Shown here: one piece after another, positions 17,535 through 25,167 of the stretch
Layout: every line of letters starts with the position of its first letter
Position numbering within the stretch: the first letter of the stretch is position 1
NCBI GenBank assembly: GCA_900755895.1
Contig: CAAEIG010000081.1
Coordinates: 62,001-126,000 of the forward strand
Direction: 5' to 3'
Origin: Clostridia bacterium
GTDB taxonomy: Bacteria; Bacillota; Clostridia; Oscillospirales; Acutalibacteraceae
Length of the DNA stretch: 64,000 nt
Translations under genes and position numbers: made by a program
The notes under the pieces: generated by a model
Told to the model about the DNA's origin: nothing
Databases searched by the model: none
The model's input: only the letters and a program-made list of their open reading frames with translations

Positions 17535-18409
17535 CGGTATTTCCTCCTCATCTCTTCCGCCAGGGCGGCGCCCAAGGCTTCCCCTTGATTCCGGGGTCCG
17601 GAAACCGTCTCAAAATAGAGGGTGTTTTCCGGTGTGACGTACATTCCTTTTATGGTGAGAGTGTCCCCGCTCACCGTGGCAAATGCAGCCACAGGGGAGG
17701 AACACCCGCCGTCCAGTGTGCGGACAAAGGCTCGTTCTGCCAAAAGGCAGTCCCGGCCATCGTCGTCGGCAAACGTCTTGAGACAGGCGGGATCCCCACC
17801 CGCCCGTGTCTGCACTGCCAAAATTCCCTGTCCTGCGGCGGGAAGAATCTCTTCCACGGAAAAATAGCGGCTGATGCGATGCTCCAGATCCAGCCTTGCC
17901 AGACCGGCGCCCGCCAGCACCAGCGCGGAAAATTCTCCGCTGTCCAGCTTTTGAAGACGGGTGAGCACATTCCCTCGGATGGGGGCCACCGTGGCTTCCG
18001 GGAACAGCTTTTTCAGCTGCAGCTGACGGCGCAGGGAGGAGCAGCCGATGGGCTTGGAGAAATCCAATGTTTCCTGCCCTTGGGGGAGCACCAAAACGTC
18101 CCGTGGGTCCCCGCGTTTGGAGAAGGCCACCAGGGGCAGGCGAGGGTCAATCTCCATGGGTAAGTCCTTGCTGCTATGTACCGTCAGATCCACACGTCCA
18201 TCCAGCAGAGCCGCGTCCAATTCTTTGACAAACAGCCCCTTGCCGCCGATCTTATCCAATGTCCGGTCAAGAATGATGTCACCGGTTGTCTTCATGGTGA
18301 CCAGCTCTGTTTGGAGTTGGGGGTCACAGTCATGAATAGCCTGTATGACGATCTCCGACTGAATGATGGCCAGCCGGCTTTCACGGCTGCCAATGCGCAA
18401 TGGTTTCAT
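17531..18409 (-). CDS. hemC: Hydroxymethylbilane synthase (porphobilinogen deaminase)
   Basis: Predicted 292 residues. It polymerises four porphobilinogens into hydroxymethylbilane on a dipyrromethane cofactor; the cofactor-binding Cys is in LDGGCSSPVAA. The N-terminal IGSRESRLAIIQ and the stretch VHSSKDLPM, with conserved Arg residues around LRRQLQL, are family hallmarks. The C-terminal domain is slightly short compared with enterobacterial HemC (about 310). It overlaps both neighbours by four bases (ATGA), consistent with a tightly coupled operon. Confidence 0.96.
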   Translation of the reverse strand: MKPLRIGSRESRLAIIQSEIVIQAIHDCDPQLQTELVTMKTTGDIILDRTLDKIGGKGLFVKELDAALLDGRVDLTVHSSKDLPMEIDPRLPLVAFSKRGDPRDVLVLPQGQETLDFSKPIGCSSLRRQLQLKKLFPEATVAPIRGNVLTRLQKLDSGEFSALVLAGAGLARLDLEHRISRYFSVEEILPAAGQGILAVQTRAGGDPACLKTFADDDGRDCLLAERAFVRTLDGGCSSPVAAFATVSGDTLTIKGMYVTPENTLYFETVSGPRNQGEALGAALAEEMRRKYR

Positions 18410-18855
18410 TCCAATCCCTCCAATACGGTGCGGATTTTCTCAGCGGCGGCAGCGGTTTTTTTGTGCTCGCTTCCCTGGGAGACCACCCCAGCCACCAGTC
18501 CGCTCCCCGTGCAGATGGCGGGGAAAAAGAAAGTGCTCTCCTCTTTCCGGTCGGCAACGCTGACAAAAATCCCGGATTTCTTAGCCTCCCTGCCCACTTG
18601 GCAGTTTACTTCCCGGCAATTGGTGGCAGCCACTGCCAGGAATGCCCCCGCAAGATCACCTTCTTCATACATACGCTGGAGAAATACCGCCCCATCAGGG
18701 ACAGCCTTGCATTCTGGGGCAATGATGGTGACGTCCGCCCCAAAGGCAAGGCAGATTTGGGCCCGGCGCAGGGCAATGGTTCCTCCGCCGACAATCACAA
18801 TTTTTCTCCCGTTGAGGTCGATGAACAGGGGAAAGCGATACGCAGTGTAATCCAT
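18406..18855 (-). CDS. sirC: Precorrin-2 dehydrogenase (short CysG N-domain/Met8-like)
   Basis: Predicted 149 residues. It has the NAD-binding motif VGGGTIALRRA near residues 22-32, and its FPLFIDLNGRK start is typical of CysG/Met8. It should oxidise precorrin-2 to sirohydrochlorin. Full CysG N-modules have a C-terminal dimerisation and chelatase part and reach 200-220 residues; that part is missing here. This fits a protein that only dehydrogenates, with metal insertion left to CbiK encoded across the divergent promoter region. It lies 15 bases after hemA. Confidence 0.85.
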   Translation of the reverse strand: MDYTAYRFPLFIDLNGRKIVIVGGGTIALRRAQICLAFGADVTIIAPECKAVPDGAVFLQRMYEEGDLAGAFLAVAATNCREVNCQVGREAKKSGIFVSVADRKEESTFFFPAICTGSGLVAGVVSQGSEHKKTAAAAEKIRTVLEGLE

Positions 18856-18870
18856 AAGCAGCCTCTTTTC

Positions 18871-20070
18871 TCAAGAAACCACCGGACGCCCGGTGGTGCG
18901 CAGGCGGATCTTGCTTTCGCATTTGGTCAGGTTTTCCGAGGTGATGCGCTCCGCCAACCCGGTGACCAACAGGTCCACTGTCTTGTTCACGGACAGCTGG
19001 ATGATCTCGAACTCCGTCAGATCTTCCCCGAATTCCTGAGCCGTGAGAAGCCTGTCCACAATGGCCTGCTTCAGGCTGTCCACGGAGGTCATGCAATCCT
19101 TATAGTTGAGCCAGCGGTAGAAGTTTTCCATTTGAGCGTTGAGAATCTCCGTGACTTCTGCCGGGATCGTGCGGCTTTCGGAAAAATCTCCCAGGTCATC
19201 AATGTTGTACAGCGAGACTCCCGGCAGCTGTCCAACCTCGGGTTGGATGTCCCGAGGAATGGCCAGATCCACCAGAACAGCCGGTAGAGAAGGGAGCTTG
19301 CTCAAGGGCTCCACAGTGACGGTGTAATGGGGGCTGGTCGTGGCAGAGAGCAGAAGATCGCAGTCCTCCATGTGGAGAAATCGCTGATCGTAGGGCACTA
19401 CGCCGCAGCCCGGTGGAACGATGGTTTCCCCGTGGCGGTAAGTGCGCAGGGTGACGGAGACCTGACAGCCCTCCCGCCTCAGGAGGGAGGCGGCAAGCCG
19501 GCCCATTTCACCGTTGCCGATGACCAGGGCTTTTTTGTCGGTCAAATCGCCCAGCTTTTCCCGGAGCAAATCCACCGCCATGCTGGCTGCGGAGGTGGGA
19601 ACCGAGGTGAGCCGCACCTTGGTGCGCACTTCTTTTCCGGCGGAGACAGCGGAGCGGAAGAGGGTTTCCAAAACGGAATCCGCAGCACCTGCCTCTCGAG
19701 CGATGGCAATGGCGTCTTTTACCTGAGAGATGATTTGGTCCTCTCCAAAAATGCGGGAGCGGATTCCAGCAGCCACTTCCATCAGATGCTGTACCGCGTC
19801 TTTTTCTGAGAGGGTGACAAAGGCATCTTGATACAATGGATACTCTGCTCCAGCGGCCTGACAGAGAAGTTCTCCGGGCACCACTTCTTCGGTGCAGGAG
19901 AGGTACAACTCCGTTCGGTTGCAGGTGGAGATCAGCACGCAGCCGGAAACTTGGGGAAAGCTATGAAGTTTCCGCACCATTTCCCCTGTCTGCTGTTTGG
20001 TAAAAGACAGCCTTTCCCGCAGGCTGATCGGGACCTGGCTGTGTTCCAGACCTGACATGATAATACTCAC
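18871..20070 (-). CDS. hemA: Glutamyl-tRNA reductase
   Basis: Predicted 399-residue first enzyme of the C5 pathway, reducing glutamyl-tRNA(Glu) to glutamate-1-semialdehyde with NADPH. The catalytic Cys is in LISTCNRTELY. The NADPH motif is VIGNGEMGRL. I place the start at the GTG at 20070: the N-terminus VSIIMSGLEHSQVPISLRER then lines up residue for residue with the well-known start of E. coli HemA, and a GGGGAG site lies about 12 bases upstream. An ATG at 20058 is the alternative. A longer reading to 20172 would run through the riboswitch terminator and is not credible. It is the first gene of the leftward tetrapyrrole operon. Confidence 0.95.
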   Translation of the reverse strand: MSIIMSGLEHSQVPISLRERLSFTKQQTGEMVRKLHSFPQVSGCVLISTCNRTELYLSCTEEVVPGELLCQAAGAEYPLYQDAFVTLSEKDAVQHLMEVAAGIRSRIFGEDQIISQVKDAIAIAREAGAADSVLETLFRSAVSAGKEVRTKVRLTSVPTSAASMAVDLLREKLGDLTDKKALVIGNGEMGRLAASLLRREGCQVSVTLRTYRHGETIVPPGCGVVPYDQRFLHMEDCDLLLSATTSPHYTVTVEPLSKLPSLPAVLVDLAIPRDIQPEVGQLPGVSLYNIDDLGDFSESRTIPAEVTEILNAQMENFYRWLNYKDCMTSVDSLKQAIVDRLLTAQEFGEDLTEFEIIQLSVNKTVDLLVTGLAERITSENLTKCESKIRLRTTGRPVVS

Positions 20071-20118
20071 AGATGGTTCACGCTCCCCATACGCAGCAAT
20101 TACAACTCCCACATAAGC

Positions 20119-20152
20119 AAAAACTGCGGCAGTAACTGATTTACTGCCGCAG
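20119..20152 (-). terminator. Riboswitch-linked intrinsic terminator upstream of hemA
   Basis: A perfect 12-bp stem (CTGCGGCAGTAA / TTACTGCCGCAG) with a 5-base loop is followed by TTTTTGC on the minus strand. It lies between the cobalamin riboswitch and hemA, so B12 binding probably stops transcription here. Confidence 0.88.
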
Positions 20153-20217
20153 CCGTTTTTTGCGCACAACAAAACTCTGCCATTCCGATAGGACGCCGGA
20201 CGGCAAAGAAATCACTT

Positions 20218-20398
20218 TGAGCAGGTCTCCTGACTCATGCCTCCTCAGCTTGCACACAGCCTTCTCAGGATTTCTCCCAATGACCGGCTTTCGCCTCGTG
20301 TGAAGCCTCCGCAAATACAGTGGCGGTACCGTTCCGGATTTTCACCGGATTTCCTATTCTCCGCTGAGTCAAAACGAGTACAGCGGCACTCAAAAAAT
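20218..20398 (-). promoter_or_regulatory. Cobalamin riboswitch controlling hemA-sirC-hemC-cobA/hemD-hemB-hemL
   Basis: Read on the minus strand the region holds the conserved core in order: a GGAAATCCGGTGAAAATCC-type element, GGAACGGTACCGCCACTGTA, a GAAAGCCGG region, and the closing B12-box AGTCAGGAGACCTGC. It lies just after a consensus promoter and before a strong terminator, the normal layout of a transcription-terminating off-switch. The boundaries are approximate. Confidence 0.93.
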
Positions 20399-20414
20399 AT
20401 CTGGATTTGTCCTG

Positions 20415-20443
20415 ATTATAGCAACCGAAAAAAACTTTGTCAA
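20415..20443 (-). promoter_or_regulatory. Consensus sigma-A promoter of the early tetrapyrrole operon
   Basis: On the minus strand TTGACA and TATAAT, both perfect, are separated by 17 bases. Transcription would begin about 10 bases before the cobalamin riboswitch. Confidence 0.85.
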
Positions 20444-20537
20444 TACAAGCGCCTGGCCTCTCAGAAATGAAAATCCTCCTGATTTGCAGACAGCTCAAAA
20501 GGTGAGGATTCTCTATCTGAGTGCCATGGGGAAACAG

Positions 20538-20566
20538 TTGACACAGAGTTTGTTTGTGCCTACAAT
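20538..20566 (+). promoter_or_regulatory. Promoter of cbiC
   Basis: TTGACA and TACAAT are separated by 17 bases, about 95 bases ahead of the cbiC start. No riboswitch core is visible between this promoter and cbiC. Confidence 0.75.
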
Positions 20567-20659
20567 AGAAGCAAAATTTTCAGGGGTTGTATTCCTGTGG
20601 GCTTTTGTGGAGAGGCACTGAGGGCCCAAACTGTAACGAGGGAAGGAAGTTTGGTTGTC

Positions 20660-21283
20660 ATGATTCAGCACATTCAACCGATGGATATTGAAAAACAGAG
20701 CTTTGCCATCATCTCTCAGCTGTTGGGGGATCGTAAATTGGACCCAGAAAACGAGCTGGTGATCAAGCGAGTTATCCACACGTCGGCAGATTTTGACTAT
20801 GCGGACAATCTGGTGTTCTCAGAGCATGCAGTGGCAAAGGGGCTCGAAGCCCTCCGCGGTGGCTGCGATATTGTCACCGATACTCAGATGGCTAAAGCGG
20901 GCATCAACAAGACGATTCTGGCAAAGCTGGGCGGGGAAGTCCATTGCTTTATGTCGGACCCGGATGTGGCGGCAGAGGCAAAAGAGCGGGGGATCACTCG
21001 GGCTGTGGTGTCCATGGAGCGGGCTGGAAAGCTGCCCAAGCCCTGCATTTTTGCCATTGGCAATGCGCCTACTGCGCTGATTTCTCTTCACGAACAGATC
21101 ACATCAGGAACGCTTCACCCTGCGCTGGTGATCGGCGTGCCGGTGGGGTTTGTGAATGTGGTGGAGAGCAAGGAGCTGATCCTCCAGTCAGACGTGCCTC
21201 ATATTGTTGCCAGGGGCCGTAAGGGTGGTAGCAATGTGGCGGCAGCCATCTGCAATGCCCTGCTGTATCAGATTGCTCGGTGA
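20660..21283 (+). CDS. cbiC: Cobalt-precorrin-8 methylmutase
   Basis: Predicted 207-residue enzyme that moves the methyl group from C11 to C12 to give cobyrinate. The catalytic His sits in VIHTSADFDYA, and TDTQMAKAGI, FAIGNAPTAL and VGVPVGFVNV-type stretches (here IGVPVGFVNV) are family signatures. The ATG at 20660 follows GGAAGGAAG with 10-base spacing; a longer in-frame start at 20597 has no such site. It stands alone on its own promoter, ahead of a second riboswitch that controls the remaining cobalamin genes. No terminator separates it from that unit, so read-through is possible. Confidence 0.95.
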   Translation: MIQHIQPMDIEKQSFAIISQLLGDRKLDPENELVIKRVIHTSADFDYADNLVFSEHAVAKGLEALRGGCDIVTDTQMAKAGINKTILAKLGGEVHCFMSDPDVAAEAKERGITRAVVSMERAGKLPKPCIFAIGNAPTALISLHEQITSGTLHPALVIGVPVGFVNVVESKELILQSDVPHIVARGRKGGSNVAAAICNALLYQIAR

Positions 21284-21321
21284 TTGCCGCCAGGTTTCCG
21301 ATCTCTCTAGGGATTTCTCTC

Positions 21322-21350
21322 TTGCATGCCTGAGAAAAATGTGGTATTCT
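21322..21350 (+). promoter_or_regulatory. Putative promoter of the main cobalamin operon
   Basis: TTGCAT and TATTCT are separated by 17 bases, ending about 20 bases before the second cobalamin riboswitch. Confidence 0.55.
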
Positions 21351-21370
21351 CACAAAAGAAACGAATAGAA

Positions 21371-21539
21371 GGTGACCGGAGGCTGTATTTTTGCTGTCCG
21401 GTATAATAGGGAAACGGGTGAAATTCCCGTGCGGGACCGCCGCCGTAATGGCAGAGTTTCGGCTTTTTTGAAGTCACTGTGGACAGCCATGGGAAGACAA
21501 AGCCGAAATGTGGACGCCTAAGCCGGAAGACCTGCCTTT
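21371..21539 (+). promoter_or_regulatory. Cobalamin riboswitch controlling the cbiK-to-cobA operon
   Basis: It has the conserved core TAATAGGGAA, CGGGTGAAATTCCCG, GCGGGACCGCCGCCGTAA, a GTCACTGTG region, CATGGGAAGAC, and the closing B12 box AAGCCGGAAGACCTGCC. Downstream are two small stem-loops (ATCACGG 21567-21573 with CCGTGAT 21594-21600, and GGAGC/GCTCC at 21607-21620), then an intrinsic terminator. This is a typical off-switch arrangement. The boundaries are approximate. Confidence 0.93.
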
Positions 21540-21634
21540 TGTTCCATACTGCCGGAAGGGGCAGAAATCACGGGGCGGACGGACCAAACGTCTCCGTGAT
21601 GGATCCGGGAGCGCAAGCTCCTTGATTTGTGCTG

Positions 21635-21670
21635 GCCTTTCTCAAACTGTTTGAGAAAGGCTTTTGTTTT
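21635..21670 (+). terminator. Riboswitch-linked terminator upstream of cbiK
   Basis: A perfect 12-bp stem (GCCTTTCTCAAA / TTTGAGAAAGGC) with a 3-base loop is followed by TTTTGTTTT. It sits 36 bases before the cbiK start and is the likely expression platform. Confidence 0.9.
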
Positions 21671-21705
21671 GTCCGGAAATTGCAAGGATCGGGAGGAAAC
21701 GGAAA

Positions 21706-22473
21706 GTGAAGACAGCATTGCTCTGTGTCAGCTTTGGCACCAGCGTACCCGCTGCCAGAAAAAGCATCATCGCTGTGGAGGAGGCTCTGCGCGGGGAAAT
21801 GCCGGAAGCAGATTTCTTTCGGGCGTTCACCAGCAAGACCATTCGTAGAATTCTGGCTGCCAAGGGAGAAGTTCTGTGGAGCGTCGAGGAGGCCTTGGAC
21901 CAGCTGACCGATGGCAGATATGACCGGGTGGTGGTGCAGCCCACGCACTTTTTATACGGGTTGGAGTACGAAAACCTGAGGGCAAGTGTGGAGAAGGCGA
22001 AAAGGCGGTTTCCCGATCTGCTGCTGGGTGCGCCGCTGCTCTCGGGAACCGAGGATCTGCGGACTCTTGCTGGAATTCTTTCAGAGGAGTATCCCCCAGA
22101 AGAAGGGACCGCGTTGCTGCTCATGGGTCACGGAACACCTCACTTTTCCAATGTGGTGTATCCTGCTATGCAGACTGTGTTCCACATGATGGGCCGCAGG
22201 GATGTGTATGTGGGCACTGTGGCGGGCTGGCCTGGGATCAGCGAGTTGTGTGCTCAGCTGAAAGCGGGGAGCTATCACCGGGTGCGTACCGCCCCCCTGA
22301 TGTTGGTGGCAGGGGATCACGCCCTCAACGATATGGCCGGGGAGGAGCCTGACAGCTGGAAAAGTCACCTCGCTCAAGAAGGCTATGAGGTGGACTGTAT
22401 TTTGCAGGGGTTGGGAGTGCTTCCCGGGGTCCAGGAAATGTACCGGAACTGTTTGCGGGAACTTTTAAAATAG
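21706..22473 (+). CDS. cbiK: Sirohydrochlorin cobaltochelatase
   Basis: Predicted 255-residue class II chelatase that inserts cobalt into sirohydrochlorin, the committing step of the anaerobic corrin route. The metal-binding histidines lie in LMGHGTPHFSN and in MLVAGDHALNDMAG, the CbiK signature. The GTG at 21706 follows GGGAGGAA with good spacing. A TTG at 21664 is in frame but lies in the terminator T-run, so it is rejected. No signal peptide is visible, so this is the cytoplasmic form. First gene of the operon. Confidence 0.94.
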   Translation: MKTALLCVSFGTSVPAARKSIIAVEEALRGEMPEADFFRAFTSKTIRRILAAKGEVLWSVEEALDQLTDGRYDRVVVQPTHFLYGLEYENLRASVEKAKRRFPDLLLGAPLLSGTEDLRTLAGILSEEYPPEEGTALLLMGHGTPHFSNVVYPAMQTVFHMMGRRDVYVGTVAGWPGISELCAQLKAGSYHRVRTAPLMLVAGDHALNDMAGEEPDSWKSHLAQEGYEVDCILQGLGVLPGVQEMYRNCLRELLK

Positions 22474-22489
22474 AAGGAAGGAATCCACG

Positions 22490-23623
22490 ATGGCGCTGGA
22501 CTACTACATTCGCAGCGGACAAAAGCAGCTGCGCTGCGGATACACCACCGGAACCTGCGCAGCGTTGGCGGCGGCAGGGGCAGCCATGCTGCTCCTTTCG
22601 GGCAAGAAGCCGGAAACTCTTTCCCTGACGACACCCAAGGGGATTCCCGTGGAAGTCACTCCGGCATATCTGCACCTGCGAGAGGGAACGGCGATTTGCG
22701 GCGTGGTGAAGGACGGCGGGGACGATGCGGATGCGACCCACGGCCTAACGGTGGAAGCTCATGTGAGGCAGAGCGATCAGCCAGGGATTGCCATAGACGG
22801 CGGAGAAGGAGTGGGCCGGGTGACAAAACCTGGTCTAGATCAGCCGGTGGGATTCGCCGCCATCAATCGGGTCCCTCGGAGGATGATTGAAGAGCAGGTG
22901 CAGCAGGTGTGTGATGCTGTGGGCTATGATGGTGGAATGGAGGTGCTCATCTGCATCCCCGGCGGCAAAGAAGTGGCGGAAAAGACCTTTAATCCGGTGC
23001 TGGGCGTTGAGGGAGGCCTCTCCATTTTGGGGACGTCCGGGATTGTGGAGCCCATGAGTCAGCAGGCGCTGGTGGACACCATTGCCCTGGAAGTGGGGCA
23101 AATTGCGGCGTTGGGGGCCAAAGGGATTCTGCTCACCCCGGGCAATTACGGCGAGAACTTTCTCCAGGAGACAGGACTTGCCGGCAGAGAGGTCCCGGTG
23201 GTCAAGTGTTCCAATTTCATCGGGGACGCCCTGGATATCGCCGGTACGCACCCCTTTGAGGAGGTGCTGCTGGTGGGGCATCTGGGAAAGCTTGTGAAGC
23301 TGGCAGGTGGGGTGATGAACACCCATTCCCGCTATGCGGACTGCCGCACCGAGCTGATTTGCGCCCATGCCGCTGTGCAGGGTGCCTCCCAGCAGGTGTG
23401 TGTCGCACTGTTGCAGGCGGCCACCACCGATGGCTGTGTGGAAATTTTAGATAGGGCTCATTTGCGGGAACCGGTGTTGGAGGGATTGCTGAAAGCCATC
23501 CAGCAGCATTTGGAGCGCAGGGTCCAGGGAAAATACCGGGTTGGAGCAGTGCTGTTTTCCAACGAATACGGATTGCTGGGGATGACCCAGGGTGCAAAGG
23601 AGATCATCGAAGCATGGCAATGA
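22490..23623 (+). CDS. cbiD: Cobalt-precorrin-5B C1-methyltransferase
   Basis: Predicted 377 residues, normal for CbiD. It methylates C1 of the corrin ring using SAM. LRCGYTTGTCAALAA near the N-terminus and GDDADATHG near residues 80-90 are hallmarks, as is the LTPGNYGENF stretch. It begins 16 bases after cbiK behind a GAAGGAA site and overlaps cbiL by 10 bases. Confidence 0.96.
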   Translation: MALDYYIRSGQKQLRCGYTTGTCAALAAAGAAMLLLSGKKPETLSLTTPKGIPVEVTPAYLHLREGTAICGVVKDGGDDADATHGLTVEAHVRQSDQPGIAIDGGEGVGRVTKPGLDQPVGFAAINRVPRRMIEEQVQQVCDAVGYDGGMEVLICIPGGKEVAEKTFNPVLGVEGGLSILGTSGIVEPMSQQALVDTIALEVGQIAALGAKGILLTPGNYGENFLQETGLAGREVPVVKCSNFIGDALDIAGTHPFEEVLLVGHLGKLVKLAGGVMNTHSRYADCRTELICAHAAVQGASQQVCVALLQAATTDGCVEILDRAHLREPVLEGLLKAIQQHLERRVQGKYRVGAVLFSNEYGLLGMTQGAKEIIEAWQ

Positions 23624-24312
23624 GAAAAGGAATTTTTTACGGTGTAGGTGTGGGCCCCGGGGATCCGGAGCTCCTGACGGTAAAAGCCTTGCGGATTTTG
23701 GGGGAATGCCCGGTGCTGGCTTGTCCCCAGACCAAGAGTGGGGAGATGCTGGCGCTGGAGATTGTACAGCAGGCCATGGAGATTGGGGACAAAACCATTT
23801 TGCCCCTGCACTTTACTATGTCTCGGGATCCTCAGGTGCAGAGGGAAGCCCATGAAAAGGCAGCGGAGCAGGTGTGCAGCTGGCTGGAACAGGGACAGGA
23901 TGTGGCCATGCCCAATTTGGGGGATGTGTCCATCTATTCCACCTATTGTTATTTGATGGAGCTGGTCAAAGACCGGGGGTACGAAACTAGGATGGTTGCG
24001 GGTGTGCCCAGTTTTTGCGCAGTTGCGGCACGACTGGGCGTCAGCCTGACGGAGATGAATACCCCCTTGCATATCGCCCCTGGCAGCGCTGATTTGGAGG
24101 AAGTCCTCCGTTGGCCGGGGAATAAGATTCTGATGAAGTCCGGCCGTCAGATGCCCGAGGTGCTGGGGGAAATCGAACGGCGGGCAAGCCTTTCCAAAAG
24201 CGCCATGGTCCAAAACTGTGGATTGCCGGATGAGAGGGTGTTCTCCGACCTGTCAAAAGAGCGTCCCCAGGATTCCACAGGATATTTTGCCACTGTGATT
24301 GTAAAGGAGTGA
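23614..24312 (+). CDS. cbiL: Cobalt-factor II C20-methyltransferase
   Basis: Predicted 232-residue SAM-dependent methylase of the cobalt-corrinoid series. The N-terminal YGVGVGPGDPELLTVKA forms the porphyrin-binding loop, GDVSIYSTYCYL is the conserved CbiL stretch, and AGVPSFCAVAARLG follows. An AAAGGAG site is spaced 11 bases from the ATG at 23614; a second ATG at 23620 is less well placed. It overlaps the cbiD stop. Confidence 0.95.
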   Translation: MAMRKGIFYGVGVGPGDPELLTVKALRILGECPVLACPQTKSGEMLALEIVQQAMEIGDKTILPLHFTMSRDPQVQREAHEKAAEQVCSWLEQGQDVAMPNLGDVSIYSTYCYLMELVKDRGYETRMVAGVPSFCAVAARLGVSLTEMNTPLHIAPGSADLEEVLRWPGNKILMKSGRQMPEVLGEIERRASLSKSAMVQNCGLPDERVFSDLSKERPQDSTGYFATVIVKE

Positions 24313-24318
24313 GGGAAG

Positions 24319-25101
24319 ATGGTGCATTTTGTTGGAGCGGGCCCTGGGGCCCCCGATCTCATCACCCTGCGGGGAGCTGAGCTGCTGCGAAAAGCGGATT
24401 GTATCATCTATGCAGGCAGCCTTGTGAATCCGGATCTTTTGCACATGGCAAAAGAGGGCTGCGAGATCCACAACAGCGCCACCATGACGCTGGAACAAGT
24501 GCTGGAAGTGATGGTCCGTATGGAGGCTTCCGGCAAGGATACCGTGCGTCTGCATACCGGAGATGCCAGTCTGTTCGGCGCCATCCGGGAGCAAATGGAC
24601 GCCCTGGACGAAAAGGAGATAGCCTATGACGACACTCCCGGAGTTTCCAGTTTTTGCGGGGCAGCAGCAGCACTCTGTACGGAGTACACCTTGCCCGGCG
24701 TCAGCCAGAGTTTGATTATCACCCGTATGGCCGGGCGCACTCCAGTCCCGGAAAAGGAAGGGTTGGCCTCCATGGCTCAGCATCAGGCGTCCATGGTGCT
24801 GTTTTTGTCCTCCGGCCTGCTGGAGGAGGTTCAGCAGGAGTTGCTGCAAGGTGGCTACTCTCCGGATACCCCAGCAGCCATTGTGTACAAGGCCACTTGG
24901 CCGGACGAAAAGGTGATCCGCTGCACCGTGGGGACTCTAGCTCAGCGGGGTGCCCAGGAGGGGATTCGTAAAACAGCGCTATTGTTGATTGGCGAATTCC
25001 TCGATCCCAGCTATCAGCGGAGCCGCCTGTATGATCCTACCTTTACCACGGAATTCCGGCAGGCCAGCTCCCCGGAGCCCCGACCTTCCCAAGCGCTTTG
25101 A
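24319..25101 (+). CDS. cbiF: Cobalt-precorrin-4 C11-methyltransferase
   Basis: Predicted 260 residues. VHFVGAGPGAPDLITLRG at the N-terminus, the stretch RLHTGDASLFGAIREQMD, and DDTPGVSSFCGAAAAL identify CbiF/CobM. It transfers a methyl group to C11, which prepares the later ring contraction. The gene lies 6 bases after cbiL. About 66 bases separate it from cbiG, with no gene between. Confidence 0.95.
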   Translation: MVHFVGAGPGAPDLITLRGAELLRKADCIIYAGSLVNPDLLHMAKEGCEIHNSATMTLEQVLEVMVRMEASGKDTVRLHTGDASLFGAIREQMDALDEKEIAYDDTPGVSSFCGAAAALCTEYTLPGVSQSLIITRMAGRTPVPEKEGLASMAQHQASMVLFLSSGLLEEVQQELLQGGYSPDTPAAIVYKATWPDEKVIRCTVGTLAQRGAQEGIRKTALLLIGEFLDPSYQRSRLYDPTFTTEFRQASSPEPRPSQAL

Positions 25102-25167
25102 CAACAGTTCTGTGCGCACGACTAGACGAGGCTGGATTTCAACAGGAAATGGATAGGCGGTGGAAAC

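Noticed and set aside
18400..19809. Plus-strand frames opposite sirC and hemA
   Set aside because: They are antisense to conserved genes and result from the high GC content at third positions.
20058..20172. Longer HemA start at 20172
   Set aside because: It would translate the riboswitch terminator; the GTG at 20070 aligns with the known HemA N-terminus.
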